DNA of 64,000 nucleotides. It comes from Paenibacillus sp. RC67 (GTDB lineage Bacteria > Bacillota > Bacilli > Paenibacillales > NBRC-103111). The position numbers were made by a program, and so were the translations under genes. How positions within the stretch are numbered: position 1 is the first letter of the stretch; each line of letters opens with the position of its first letter. Location of the stretch: contig NZ_CP125098.1 of the NCBI RefSeq assembly GCF_030020805.1, positions 4,735,501 to 4,799,500 of the forward strand, in the 5' to 3' direction. The notes under the pieces are model-generated. The model ran no database searches, was not told the origin of the DNA, and worked only from the letters and a program-made list of their open reading frames with translations. Of this stretch, positions 25,994-35,101 are shown one piece after another.

Positions 25994-27025
25994 TTACCAC
26001 TCTTGTCGAGTCAATAAGGAGGATAAGAAGGTCAACGCCAAGCCTTGACCCCAGCCCTGCATCCGCTTATGCGGCACCCCTTTATAGCCTTCGGCATCGC
26101 GCATGACCGCAGTTCCTGCCGAAACGCCTCTAACCGAGCCGTCTTCATCAATACGGCTGAGTATCCCTGTCACGGACTTGTTCACATATTTATTGTACAT
26201 CTTTCCGCTTGAAATCAGCGCCGCGGCAATCCCAGCCGATCCGGATGTTTCCGTGTAGGAGGACGGGTCATTCAATACCGTGTGCCACAGACCGGATTCG
26301 GACTGCAGGCGCACCAATGCTGCTAGCTGATCCCGCAATGAGCCTTCAATGATCATAAACGAAGGATGGGTTACATGAATTAATTTTAATGCCCGTGCCA
26401 TCGTAATAGCTGCCCAAGAGTTTCCTCTCGCCCAGTAAATGCCGGACATGTGGCTTTGCGCAAGATTGTCCCAGCCGTGATAGTACAAATTTGTTGACGG
26501 GTCCTGCAAAAACTCCTCATGACCGTGATACTGCTTAATCCCATCCTCCAAATAATCGTTGCGATTCAGCATCGTTCCGATCCTAACCAGGAAATACCCT
26601 GCCATAAACATCGTATCTACCCAAGCCTGCTCCGGAAAGTTATAGTCTTCAGAATTTACTGTATGCTGAAATATACCATCAGCAAACCGTTCTGCGTCAT
26701 TCTTCAGGAAATCCGCCATTTGAACGGCGAAATCCAAATATTTTTGGTCTCCGGTCGCTTTATACAAGCTAAGTAGTGAATGCCCGATGGAAACCCCGTT
26801 CACCGTCAGCTTCGGCAAGCCGTCTTCTAACTGTTCATCGACCCAAGCTTTTAGCAGCTCGATATATTCCTGATTGCCTGTCGCTTCAAAAGCTTCCGCT
26901 ACTCCATAAAAAGCAACCCCGCCTGGCCAATCCCAATTGTAGTCCATTTGGAAAGTACGGCGAACGACGCGGTCAATGACGGTTCTGATTTCTTGTTCAT
27001 CATAAATTAATGCTGGCATGTCCAT
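25994..27025 (-). CDS. Unsaturated rhamnogalacturonyl hydrolase, GH105 (YteR/YesR-like)
   Basis: The product is 343 residues with the alpha6/alpha6 barrel of GH105/GH88. NWDWPGGVAFYGVAEAFE, then EQAWVDTMFMAGYF with the catalytic-type Asp, LYYHGWDN, and YWARGNSWAAI are the family hallmarks. The enzyme removes the unsaturated uronic acid from disaccharides made by rhamnogalacturonan lyase, in the cytoplasm. No signal peptide, in agreement. It is the gene after the YesO-P-Q transporter, as yesR is in Bacillus subtilis. GGAGG precedes the ATG. Confidence 0.9.
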   Translation of the reverse strand: MDMPALIYDEQEIRTVIDRVVRRTFQMDYNWDWPGGVAFYGVAEAFEATGNQEYIELLKAWVDEQLEDGLPKLTVNGVSIGHSLLSLYKATGDQKYLDFAVQMADFLKNDAERFADGIFQHTVNSEDYNFPEQAWVDTMFMAGYFLVRIGTMLNRNDYLEDGIKQYHGHEEFLQDPSTNLYYHGWDNLAQSHMSGIYWARGNSWAAITMARALKLIHVTHPSFMIIEGSLRDQLAALVRLQSESGLWHTVLNDPSSYTETSGSAGIAAALISSGKMYNKYVNKSVTGILSRIDEDGSVRGVSAGTAVMRDAEGYKGVPHKRMQGWGQGLALTFLSSLLTRQEW

Positions 27026-27044
27026 AATTCCTCCTCTAAGATGA

Positions 27045-27073
27045 GAGTCTGTCCGAGCTTCTCGAACAGACTC
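27045..27073. other. 13-bp intercistronic hairpin between yesQ-like and GH105 genes
   Basis: GAGTCTGTCCGAG and CTCGAACAGACTC pair fully (one G-U) around a three-base loop, without a following T run on the minus strand. It may adjust downstream expression or protect mRNA ends, rather than terminate. Confidence 0.6.
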
Positions 27074-27094
27074 GATAATTGTTCTATGACCGAA

Positions 27095-27937
27095 TTAACC
27101 TTTCAAGCCGCTGGTGCTGATGCCTTCAACGATATATTTTTGGAATATAAAGAACACAATAACGATAGGTAGCAACGACAGCGTGGACATCGCGAACATT
27201 CCGCCCCAGTTGTTGATCGAATCTCCATCCAAGAACAGCTTCAGTGCTAACGATACAGGATACAGCGAAGGCTTGTTCAAATACAATAGCGGATTGATGA
27301 AGTCATCCCACTTCCAATAAAATTGGAAAATCGTCGCCGTTACTAGAGATGGAACGATCATCGGAACGATAATACGGAAAAAGATCGAGTATTTATTGCA
27401 GCCGTCCATTTTGGCCGCTTCATCCATCTCTGGCGGGATGGTACGAATAAACTGCATAATCAGGAAGATAAAGAACGGAACTCCGAAAAAGCTAGGTACG
27501 ATAATCGGTTTGAAGGAAGACAACCACTCCAGCTTAGCGAACATTACATATTGCGGAATGACTGTAACGTCATGAGGCAGCATCATCGTCATCATCACAC
27601 AGCCGAACCAGAAACCGCTTCCCTTGAACGGAATTCTAGCTAATCCGTAAGCGACAAGTGCGGAAGAAATTACAGCGCCGATGGTGGAAAAAATAACAAT
27701 GATAAAAGAGTTTTTAAAAAACGTACCGAAGGTGTTGCCTGCAAATCCTTTCCACCCTGTTACGTAGTTCACGAACTCAAGCCGGCTAGGAATTAAGCTG
27801 TAAGCTTGAGAGAATATTTCACCATTGGGCTTGAGCGAGCTTACCGCCAGCCAAATAATCGGATACAGCATGAGCAGCGCCAGCAAGCCGACGATCAAGT
27901 GATAGAAGACATTTGAAATCTGTTTAGTTCCAGCCAT
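27095..27937 (-). CDS. Carbohydrate ABC permease, YesQ-like
   Basis: The product is 280 residues with six membrane helices and the EAA loop (EMDEAAKMDGCNKYSIFFRI) that docks the ATPase. It belongs to the MalG-type permeases. Together with the 27939 gene it forms the channel for rhamnogalacturonan oligosaccharides, judged from the flanking GH105 and YesMN-like regulators. No ATPase gene is present; such importers commonly share a general MsmX-type ATPase encoded elsewhere. Start ATG lies just past the stop of the upstream permease; AAAGGAG site. Confidence 0.85.
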   Translation of the reverse strand: MAGTKQISNVFYHLIVGLLALLMLYPIIWLAVSSLKPNGEIFSQAYSLIPSRLEFVNYVTGWKGFAGNTFGTFFKNSFIIVIFSTIGAVISSALVAYGLARIPFKGSGFWFGCVMMTMMLPHDVTVIPQYVMFAKLEWLSSFKPIIVPSFFGVPFFIFLIMQFIRTIPPEMDEAAKMDGCNKYSIFFRIIVPMIVPSLVTATIFQFYWKWDDFINPLLYLNKPSLYPVSLALKLFLDGDSINNWGGMFAMSTLSLLPIVIVFFIFQKYIVEGISTSGLKG

Positions 27938-27938
27938 G

Positions 27939-28847
27939 TTATTTGTCTCCTTTCGCCTCGTAATGCACCCAATACTTGGATGATTTGAAGATAACTAACG
28001 TAATAACACCGATAATGATGAGCATGATCCATGCTAGAGCTGATGCGTAACCCATTTCGAAGTAAACGAATGCTCTACGGTAAAGGTACAAGGAATACAG
28101 CAGCGTGTTATCCAATGGTCCGCCCTCACCTCGAGAGATGATATAGGCTGGAGTAAAGGTCATGAAGGCCGAAATCGTTTGCATGATCAAGTTAAACAAA
28201 ATGATAGGACTAAGCAGCGGGAGTGTAATTTTGAAAAATTTATAAACGCTGCTAGCTCCATCAACACTAGCCGCTTCGTATAGTGATGCAGGGATGTTCT
28301 TCAGCCCCGCCAGGAAGATAAGCATCGAAGATCCGAACTGCCATACCGACAAGGCGATTAATGTCCATAGTGCTGTTCCAGGGCTACCGATCCATGATGT
28401 ATCCGTGTGAATCCCGATCATACCGAGGAAGGAATTTAGCAGCCCTTTATCGCCAAAAATTTGCGTCCACATGATCGATACGGCCACACTGCCACCGATC
28501 AGAGAAGGAAGATAGTATGCTGAGCGATATACGCCGATACCGCGAGCTGCTTTGTTCAATAGCATAGCTACAATCAAGGCAAAGCCCAGTCGCAGAGGAA
28601 CGCTGGCAAAAACATAAGTAAACGTAACCTGAAATGACTTCCATATTTTGTCGTCATCCGTAAAGATTTTGACGTAGTTATCAAACCCGATCCATCGGGG
28701 GGCTTCCATCAAGTTATACTCGGTAAATGAGTAATACAATGATGATAGAATAGGATACAACGTGAAGATAAGAAAGCCGATGATAAACGGAGCGGTGAAC
28801 ACGTATCCGACGACGTTGTTGTTGTCCCGCAGCTTCATGGAATTCAA
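27939..28847 (-). CDS. Carbohydrate ABC permease, YesP-like
   Basis: The product is 302 residues, MalF/UgpA-type, with six membrane helices. The EAA loop is SLYEAASVDGASSVYKFFKI. WIGFDNYVKIF and the N-terminal TAPFIIGFLIFTLYPI are typical of this subfamily. It has its own promoter region downstream of a terminator, marked by the 32-bp motif also found before the binding-protein gene. Confidence 0.85.
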   Translation of the reverse strand: MNSMKLRDNNNVVGYVFTAPFIIGFLIFTLYPILSSLYYSFTEYNLMEAPRWIGFDNYVKIFTDDDKIWKSFQVTFTYVFASVPLRLGFALIVAMLLNKAARGIGVYRSAYYLPSLIGGSVAVSIMWTQIFGDKGLLNSFLGMIGIHTDTSWIGSPGTALWTLIALSVWQFGSSMLIFLAGLKNIPASLYEAASVDGASSVYKFFKITLPLLSPIILFNLIMQTISAFMTFTPAYIISRGEGGPLDNTLLYSLYLYRRAFVYFEMGYASALAWIMLIIIGVITLVIFKSSKYWVHYEAKGDK

Positions 28848-28892
28848 CCCCTATGCATGTAGTTTGCTTGCTTCTCTTAGCTCTATATCCTC

Positions 28893-28955
28893 ATTATAAA
28901 GATTGGCTTCCGTTATAAGAATGCAAAAAACCGTTCATTTTGTTTAAAAAACAGA
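28893..28955 (-). promoter_or_regulatory. YesN-type operator and promoter of yesP-like gene (copy A)
   Basis: The minus strand carries TCTGTTTTTTAAAC...AACGGTTTTTTG (28924-28955), with two GTTTTTT half-sites about 21 bases apart. Exactly 25 bases later comes a perfect TATAAT (28893-28898); TTCTTA sits at the -35 place, which is poor and would need an activator. Copy B at 30422-30453 is 29 of 32 identical. Confidence 0.7.
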
Positions 28956-28974
28956 CTCCGGCTTTCCGTATAAA

Positions 28975-29022
28975 AAAAGCGAACCCGACTTCTCATAGGA
29001 GATTGTCTAGGTCCGCTTCACT
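28975..29022 (-). terminator. Terminator between yesO-like and yesP-like genes
   Basis: On the minus strand AGCGGACC and GGGTTCGCT pair (one G-U) around a long loop, followed by seven T. It explains why the permease gene has its own promoter; partial read-through would give more binding protein than permease. Confidence 0.65.
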
Positions 29023-29024
29023 GA

Positions 29025-30353
29025 TTACTTTTTATTTTTGGCCAGGATGGCATTGGCGTCTTTACGGAACTTCGCCGCAGCATCTTCTACTGAAATTTTC
29101 TTATACAAGATTTGCTCGCTCAAGTCTTTCAACAGCTTTTCTACTTCAACAGAACCGACAGGGTTCGGAGGATCCATAGGACTGCTGTTGGTTTCAGCCC
29201 AAGCTACATAGTCGAACACTTTAGCTTCTGCTGGAGTCAAGCTAGGTTTAAGTGCTTCCTTAACTTTAGAGGAGATAGGCACGCCGCGCTCGCCTTTAAT
29301 AATTTTGTTCGCATCAATATCGTTGGTGAAGAAGTCAATGAATTTCGCCGCTTCTTCTTTTTGCTTCGAATTTTTAGTAATGGAGAAGCCCATACTAGGT
29401 TTCAAGAACAAGCCTTTTTTACCATTAGGACCTGGAATAGGAATGAGTTCTGTGTTACGTTTAGCCGCAGCGGACCAAGCTACGTACTGATTGGACCATG
29501 CAAAGCTGCCGAATGCGTTGCCAAGAACCATTTCATCATCTTCAGGAGTGGATTTCTTTTGTGCCAATTTATCTAGACTTAGCAAATAACCAGAATCATA
29601 CATTTTTTGGTAACGCTTGAAGTAGTCTACGAATGCTTTATCATCTGTATAACCTAAGCTCGTGCCGTCAGCACTGTACATTTTTTGATCAACCGTGCGC
29701 AAATAGTAAGGGAAGAATACATCATACCGCAAGTAGTCCATCAAGATTTTACCGCTGCCCTTTAGTTTAGCGCCTAAGGCATCCAGATCATCCCAAGTCC
29801 AATCTTTGGCAGGCATGCTTGCACCGGCTTTAGCCAGCATATCCGGGTCAACCGTAGCACCCAGAGCATTAACGCCAAGAGGGATTTGATACAGCTTGCC
29901 GTCGTACTCGCCGCTCTTCAGTGTATTAGCATTGACCGCACTCATATCAAGCTTGCCGTTGGTTGTGTAAGGACGAAGATCTTCCAGCTGGCCTCTGCCA
30001 CCGAATTGGCTCAAGTAAGACATATCCATTTGAATGATATCCGGCAATCCGTTAGCAGCCGCTTGCGGAGCTAGCTTCTTCCAATAGTCGTCAAAGGAAG
30101 CATATTCCGCTTCGATTTTTACGTTAGGATTTTTTTGTTGATACAGCTCAATAACCTTCAATGTGTAGTCATGTCTTGCTTGACCACCCCACCATGCAAT
30201 ACGCAAAGTCACCGGATCTTTGCTTCCTGCGCCTGTGCCCGAGCTTACCGCATCCGTTTTCTTGCCTGCATCTCCACTGGAAGCCGCGCCTCCACAGCCT
30301 GCAGCGGTTAAAACCATCGATAGCGAGAGAACCATTGGTAACGCTTTCTTCAT
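29025..30353 (-). CDS. Extracellular solute-binding lipoprotein, YesO-like
   Basis: The product is 442 residues. A lipoprotein signal ends in LTAAGC with the lipidated Cys at 20. A Ser/Gly/Lys-rich linker follows, then a family-1 sugar-binding fold with LRIAWWGGQARHDYTLKVIE and PDIIQMDMSYL. It is anchored outside the membrane and delivers oligosaccharides to the YesPQ-like permease. Ligand is inferred from neighbours to be unsaturated rhamnogalacturonan fragments. ATG follows GAGGAAATAG. Confidence 0.85.
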   Translation of the reverse strand: MKKALPMVLSLSMVLTAAGCGGAASSGDAGKKTDAVSSGTGAGSKDPVTLRIAWWGGQARHDYTLKVIELYQQKNPNVKIEAEYASFDDYWKKLAPQAAANGLPDIIQMDMSYLSQFGGRGQLEDLRPYTTNGKLDMSAVNANTLKSGEYDGKLYQIPLGVNALGATVDPDMLAKAGASMPAKDWTWDDLDALGAKLKGSGKILMDYLRYDVFFPYYLRTVDQKMYSADGTSLGYTDDKAFVDYFKRYQKMYDSGYLLSLDKLAQKKSTPEDDEMVLGNAFGSFAWSNQYVAWSAAAKRNTELIPIPGPNGKKGLFLKPSMGFSITKNSKQKEEAAKFIDFFTNDIDANKIIKGERGVPISSKVKEALKPSLTPAEAKVFDYVAWAETNSSPMDPPNPVGSVEVEKLLKDLSEQILYKKISVEDAAAKFRKDANAILAKNKK

Positions 30354-30390
30354 CTCTATTTCCTCCCCTGTTCTTCGTCTTTACATTGCT

Positions 30391-30453
30391 ATTATCTCGC
30401 TTTGGACCAGGAAAAAGAATTCAAAAAACCGTTAACCTTGTTTAAAAAACAGA
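30391..30453 (-). promoter_or_regulatory. YesN-type operator and promoter of yesO-like gene (copy B)
   Basis: Same layout as copy A: TCTGTTTTTTAAAC...AACGGTTTTTTG at 30422-30453, then 25 bases, then GATAAT (30391-30396), with TTCTTT at the -35 place. The binding-protein gene starts 68 bases downstream of the motif. Confidence 0.7.
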
Positions 30454-30470
30454 GTTATTGCAGCTTCAGA

Positions 30471-32021
30471 TTACGTGGTCTTCATATATTCCGATGGCGA
30501 ACAGCCTGCATACTTTTTGAATACTTGGCTGAAATATTGGGGATTATCGCCAAATCCGAGCTGTTCAGCAAGCTCAAATATTTTGATGTCTGATTTTTGA
30601 TGAATCAGATCGATAGCTTTAGATATTCGGACCCTCATCACATAGTTTGAAAACTTCTCGCCGGTTTCTTTTTTGAATAGCTTCCCCAAATAATCCGAGT
30701 TCATATACAGCATTTGATGAGCCACCCAGTTGAGAGATAGCTCAGGATTGCCTAAATGATCGTTAATAATATCCACTACCTTGCTCACGATAGCGCTGTG
30801 CTTATTTTTGGTCTGCTCGTAATGGTTCGAGGTAATCTCGTCTGCTGTTTCCTTGAAGAACGATTGAATCGCTTGAAGGGTATCGAGCTGCATCAGCTTC
30901 ACTACTTTATCCATATAGCCGTGCCTATTCTCCGAATCTCCCAGCCTTATCATCGCCATAAAAAGCTGAATAACGTAAGATTTGACTGTTGTAATATCCG
31001 ACCGCAGCTCGGACAGCTTTTGAAAAAAGAGATTGATCTCGCGAACTGCCTCTTCTCTGTTCCCCGTTTTGATCTGCATAATCAAGTTGTCTTCGTTAAA
31101 GCTAAGCTCCTCGCTCTCCGTCCGATCCAAACCTACGATATCGGTCTCCGTAATCAAGCTGCCTTCACCAAGGTAGAATCGATAGTTCAAGCATTCTATT
31201 GTCTGCTTGTACAGGCTGCGGGCTTGAATGATTTCTCCCGATTCGCTTAAAGCAATGGTCAGGTCGATTTTGTAATACCGCAGGAAGGTTTCACGAATAA
31301 GCTTGATTTGTTCCTGAAGAGTGCCTGCGGAGGTTGTGTCCTCCACCACGATGAGCACATGATCACCGACAGTTGAGCTCAGTACATTGTTGTCGAGCAG
31401 CTCCTCGGCTATATTTTTCACAGCAAATAAATGCTCAAATTCGAACGGACCATCGAGATGAAACAAGATCAATCTCACCTTGCGATCGCCAAGATCCAAT
31501 TGAAACAAATGGCTGAAATATTCCCAATCCCGATTACCATACGTTTTATTCGTAACGAACTCCTTCAGAAATTGTTCCTTCACATGGGGCAGTACTTTGG
31601 CTAGGCCCTCTCTCATGTTGCTAACGAATTGCTCGCTCTGCTGCTCCTGGTTCAGTTCGGATACCAGTTCTTGAAGTACCTCCATGATCTTGTTCTCATT
31701 GCATGGCTTCAGCAGGTAATGCTTGACACCATACTCAATCGCCGACTGTGCATATTCAAATTCCCCGAAGCCGGATAGTAGAATAAGTTTAATCTCGGGG
31801 TACTCTGCGGATACTTTAGCGGCGAGCTGAAGTCCGTCCATGCCAGGCATTTTGATATCGCTAATGATAATGTGAGGCGGATCCTCTATAACCTTCTCAT
31901 AAGCCTCAATTCCATTGCGGGCCGTTCCCGCCAAGACCGTTCCGGTACTTTCCCAATCTACAATTCTCGATATGCCGTCCAGTATGATTCGTTCATCGTC
32001 TACCAGCAATACTTTATACAC
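30471..32021 (-). CDS. Response regulator with AraC-type DNA-binding domain, YesN-like
   Basis: The product is 516 residues. The receiver domain starts YKVLLVDDERIILDGI, has the phospho-acceptor Asp in IIISDIKMPGMDG and Lys in HYLLKP. A long middle region of unknown function follows, and two helix-turn-helix motifs at the C-terminus (NWVAHQMLYMNSDYLGKLFK and IFELAEQLGFGDNPQYFSQV). The start is GTG at 32019-32021, three bases past the kinase stop, with GAGGG upstream. It likely binds the repeated motif before the yesO- and yesP-like genes. Confidence 0.85.
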   Translation of the reverse strand: MYKVLLVDDERIILDGISRIVDWESTGTVLAGTARNGIEAYEKVIEDPPHIIISDIKMPGMDGLQLAAKVSAEYPEIKLILLSGFGEFEYAQSAIEYGVKHYLLKPCNENKIMEVLQELVSELNQEQQSEQFVSNMREGLAKVLPHVKEQFLKEFVTNKTYGNRDWEYFSHLFQLDLGDRKVRLILFHLDGPFEFEHLFAVKNIAEELLDNNVLSSTVGDHVLIVVEDTTSAGTLQEQIKLIRETFLRYYKIDLTIALSESGEIIQARSLYKQTIECLNYRFYLGEGSLITETDIVGLDRTESEELSFNEDNLIMQIKTGNREEAVREINLFFQKLSELRSDITTVKSYVIQLFMAMIRLGDSENRHGYMDKVVKLMQLDTLQAIQSFFKETADEITSNHYEQTKNKHSAIVSKVVDIINDHLGNPELSLNWVAHQMLYMNSDYLGKLFKKETGEKFSNYVMRVRISKAIDLIHQKSDIKIFELAEQLGFGDNPQYFSQVFKKYAGCSPSEYMKTT

Positions 32022-32022
32022 A

Positions 32023-33795
32023 TTAATCCCTCGTTTCATCCGGAATGATGATGGAGACGCTCGTCCCTTTATCTTGTTGACTGTCCAGCCGAATGCCGTA
32101 TTCTTCTCCATAAGCCAACTGGATGCGTTCCTCGATATTTTTCAGACCGATCCCGCTGCCGCGCGTACGGGCCTCACCTTTTCTTACCTGCTCCAACAGC
32201 ATTTCATCCATACCTGGGCCGTTGTCCTCCACTACGATAATCATCTTGCCCGGCTCTCTTTTGGCATAAATTCGAATCGTACACGGCTCAAGCATTTGCT
32301 CAAGCGCATAATGGATCGAATTTTCCAGCAGCGGCTGCAGCGTCAGCTTAGGCAGCATTAGCTTCCTGACTTCCTCCGGGATATCCATCTCGAACACAAG
32401 CCGCTCCTCAAAGCGATACTTCTGAATCGTAATATAACACATCACGATTTCCAATTCTTCTTCGACCGTAATTAAAGTTTCCCGCATACTGATCGAGCTT
32501 CTAAGCAAAAAACCGAGCGCCTCTACCATTTTAGAAATTTGCGGTTGACCGTTCGTTTTGGCAAGCCAATTGATCGATTCCAGTGTGTTATACAAAAAAT
32601 GCGGATTGATCTGAGCCTGAAGCGCTTTAAACTGTGTCTCTTTAATGGTCAGCTGCTTGGCATAGTTCTCTGTAATCAGCTCATTAATTTGCTGCATCAT
32701 CATGCGGAATGTCCGGTGCAACTGGCCGACTTCATCCATTTGCAATGCGATCGGGTCTGCAGTTTCCGATTCGTTAAGACTGAAATCCCCTTTTTGTACC
32801 TGCTTCATACGACCGATCAAGTCCTCTATAGGACGGGTAAGGCTTCGCGCAAAATTAATTGCTACCGCCATCACCACAAGCAAACTGACAATAAAACCGA
32901 TGAGCAGGAATCGTTTCATCAGAATGATTTTTTGAAAGATCGTGTCATAGGGGACCAGACTATGGTAAGCCCAGCCCAAATAGCCTGATTGAATCTGCGT
33001 CCAAAAATAGGACCGGCCATTGAACTGCTTGATCTCATAGTTATGCTGCCATTGATCCGTAACCGGGACGAACGAGCCCAGTTCGTAATCTGGCTTGGGA
33101 GGATAAATGACATGCTCCCCGGAGGCGATTCGCATTTCCCCGTTCTTCAACTCCGTGCCTGCTATGACATCATCTACGATTTTTTCGAACCTGATGCGAA
33201 CCACTAGCGTTCCTATCCGGTTAAGACTGAAATTTTGATTTTGATAAGAACGGATTTCACGTGCAGCTATCAAGTTAGCATCCTCTGAGTCCGGAAGAAT
33301 CCAGCGTATCTCGCCGGAGCCTTTGGCCGATTCACTAAGAATCGTCTGCTTCTTTTCTTTAGATACTGTAGAAGATTGCCCGGCCAGGGCTTGTTCACCC
33401 AGCAAATCAGTAACCTCTATGGAGTAAATGTATTTTTCATACCCAGCGTACTGCACGAGCTTATCGGATATATAAGAGCGAATACGCAATTTTTCAAACT
33501 CCGGCGTATCCTCCGTAATAGATAGCAGCAAGCTTTGAATTTGCGAGTCCGTTGCTATACTGAACGATAGCCTGTCCATCTTCTTCAGCTCATTCTCTAT
33601 CCCGCTTGAGGATAAATTGAGCAGCTGGGAGGATTTGGAATAAAGCTGTTCATCGTAAATCGAATAAGCATACTGTAACGAGAAATACGTAATGAGAAAG
33701 CAAATCGCCATAATTAGAGAAATAAGCGAGAATACTTTATGCTTAATCTTCCAGTTGACAGCTGTCTGAAAAAAAGGAAATGCAAACCGTTTCAT
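32023..33795 (-). CDS. Sensor histidine kinase, YesM-like
   Basis: The product is 590 residues. A membrane helix at about 21-42, a large extracellular dCache-type region, a second helix at about 290-312, a HAMP linker, then the His_kinase domain with QINPHFLYNTLESINWL holding the phosphorylated His, and an ATPase domain with DNGPGMD and GSGIGLKNIEERI. The ATG at 33793-33795 is chosen for the AAGGAGGAG site; 42 further upstream codons have no family similarity. It senses an outside signal, probably pectin fragments, and passes it to the YesN-like regulator. Confidence 0.85.
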   Translation of the reverse strand: MKRFAFPFFQTAVNWKIKHKVFSLISLIMAICFLITYFSLQYAYSIYDEQLYSKSSQLLNLSSSGIENELKKMDRLSFSIATDSQIQSLLLSITEDTPEFEKLRIRSYISDKLVQYAGYEKYIYSIEVTDLLGEQALAGQSSTVSKEKKQTILSESAKGSGEIRWILPDSEDANLIAAREIRSYQNQNFSLNRIGTLVVRIRFEKIVDDVIAGTELKNGEMRIASGEHVIYPPKPDYELGSFVPVTDQWQHNYEIKQFNGRSYFWTQIQSGYLGWAYHSLVPYDTIFQKIILMKRFLLIGFIVSLLVVMAVAINFARSLTRPIEDLIGRMKQVQKGDFSLNESETADPIALQMDEVGQLHRTFRMMMQQINELITENYAKQLTIKETQFKALQAQINPHFLYNTLESINWLAKTNGQPQISKMVEALGFLLRSSISMRETLITVEEELEIVMCYITIQKYRFEERLVFEMDIPEEVRKLMLPKLTLQPLLENSIHYALEQMLEPCTIRIYAKREPGKMIIVVEDNGPGMDEMLLEQVRKGEARTRGSGIGLKNIEERIQLAYGEEYGIRLDSQQDKGTSVSIIIPDETRD

Positions 33796-33970
33796 GCTAA
33801 GCCGCTCCTCCTTCGAGGCCGTTCGTTTTCTACCTATCGTACAATATCTCGCAGTAAACAGCCAATACCATTTCGGGATTGCCGCATGGTCATGGGACAT
33901 GCTACGATGAAGGCGTCCCATTATTTGGGATAACCAATTACTTTTTACAAGTTGAGGATAGGAGTATTTA

Positions 33971-34618
33971 ATGGGTAAACGAATCGGATTTTCTCTTATA
34001 AGGCTTTTCCTTTTTCTATCCGGGTTACTATACTATTATTTACTGCATAATACGAATCAACCGCTTCTGTTCTATTCTACAGCATCTATGGTCATCGTTC
34101 TGAGCCTTGTCTGCTTTTTACTCCTGCTTCACCGGCGCAGATTTGACTGGAGGACGATTGTTGGTTCCTTTCTTCTTGGACTCCTGCTTGTTTTCGTTGT
34201 TAGACAGGGATTGGATCAACGGAGGGATTTTGCTTTGCAGAATGCTTTGAACCACGAGCTTCCTGGAGTCATAATTGATATCAGGGAAAAATCTGCGAAC
34301 AATGCCCGATGGGCCAAACCTACCGATCCTCAAGGAAACTATGGCAATGAAACAAGAACAAAGGGGCATTTCTTCCCCTCCCTTCCCTACTACCAGTCAG
34401 AGGTTATATTGACGGATCATCCCGCTGAAGAAAACGGAGATACCATAAGTTACCGATTTGTTATCAAACAGCCTTACTTCCTTGACAACAAAGACGTATC
34501 CGCAAAATATTGCATTGTATGGGGTGTATGCGGTTACTTTTACAAGGGCTATGCTGACGTAAATGTGCAAACAGGCGAAGTCATCGGTCTTAAGATCGTG
34601 TATAGCGATATGAAATGA
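33971..34618 (+). CDS. Hypothetical membrane protein
   Basis: The product is 215 residues with three N-terminal hydrophobic helices (about 8-25, 35-52, 62-80) and a soluble C-terminal domain of about 130 residues with a YYQSEVILTDH and YCIVWGVCGYFYKGY segment. I do not recognise the family. RBS GGATAGGAG. A clean terminator follows. Confidence 0.6.
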   Translation: MGKRIGFSLIRLFLFLSGLLYYYLLHNTNQPLLFYSTASMVIVLSLVCFLLLLHRRRFDWRTIVGSFLLGLLLVFVVRQGLDQRRDFALQNALNHELPGVIIDIREKSANNARWAKPTDPQGNYGNETRTKGHFFPSLPYYQSEVILTDHPAEENGDTISYRFVIKQPYFLDNKDVSAKYCIVWGVCGYFYKGYADVNVQTGEVIGLKIVYSDMK

Positions 34619-34636
34619 ATTCCATAGTAGAATACG

Positions 34637-34672
34637 AAAAAACCTTAGCAGCCAAAGCCGCTAAGGTTTTTT
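34637..34672. terminator. Bidirectional terminator
   Basis: AAAAAACCTTAGC and GCTAAGGTTTTTT pair perfectly around a ten-base loop, between two convergent genes. Confidence 0.85.
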
Positions 34673-34677
34673 GTCCT

Positions 34678-35061
34678 TTAATCCGACAGATCATTGCCAT
34701 ACTTGGATACGTCCGCTAGTTCATCATTCGTATGCCTCTTCCATCTACCCCTCCTTTCCTCCGTTCCATAGGTGGGAACAACATCAATAATCGCGTCTGC
34801 ATCCGTTTCAGTTACCAAATCGGTCAGCTCCACTTCCTCTAACCTGAAAATAACTAGCCTTAAAGTGCTAATCGATTTCCCATAACCGTTATCCCTGCAT
34901 GCCAAAATTTCCACTTGCCTTCCGAACTTCCGTTGAATTATCTCTCCTATTTCTTGTGCGCGGCTTGTTTGAATGGTCATACTCCGAGTCCAAGAAGAAT
35001 TATTCACAAGCCTCCAAAAAACATCCCTCACATCTTTCAAATTGAATTCCCCCTCACCCAT
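34678..35061 (-). CDS. Small protein, DUF2179-like
   Basis: The product is up to 127 residues. LRLVIFRLEEVELTDLVTET with DADAIIDVVPTYG resembles the cytoplasmic DUF2179 domain at the end of YitT-type membrane proteins, but the membrane part is missing. The ATG at 35061 has a poor site; a TTG seven codons later (35040) follows GAGGGGG and may be the true start. The gene follows khtU by about 40 bases and may be in the same transcript. Confidence 0.5.
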   Translation of the reverse strand: MGEGEFNLKDVRDVFWRLVNNSSWTRSMTIQTSRAQEIGEIIQRKFGRQVEILACRDNGYGKSISTLRLVIFRLEEVELTDLVTETDADAIIDVVPTYGTEERRGRWKRHTNDELADVSKYGNDLSD

Positions 35062-35101
35062 AATGAGTTAGAAGCTCTTCCTTCGTACTATTTCAACTGG
35101 T

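Noticed and set aside
30161..30445. Plus-strand 94-codon frame opposite the yesO-like signal peptide
   Set aside because: It is antisense to the lipoprotein signal region and operator; no start signal.
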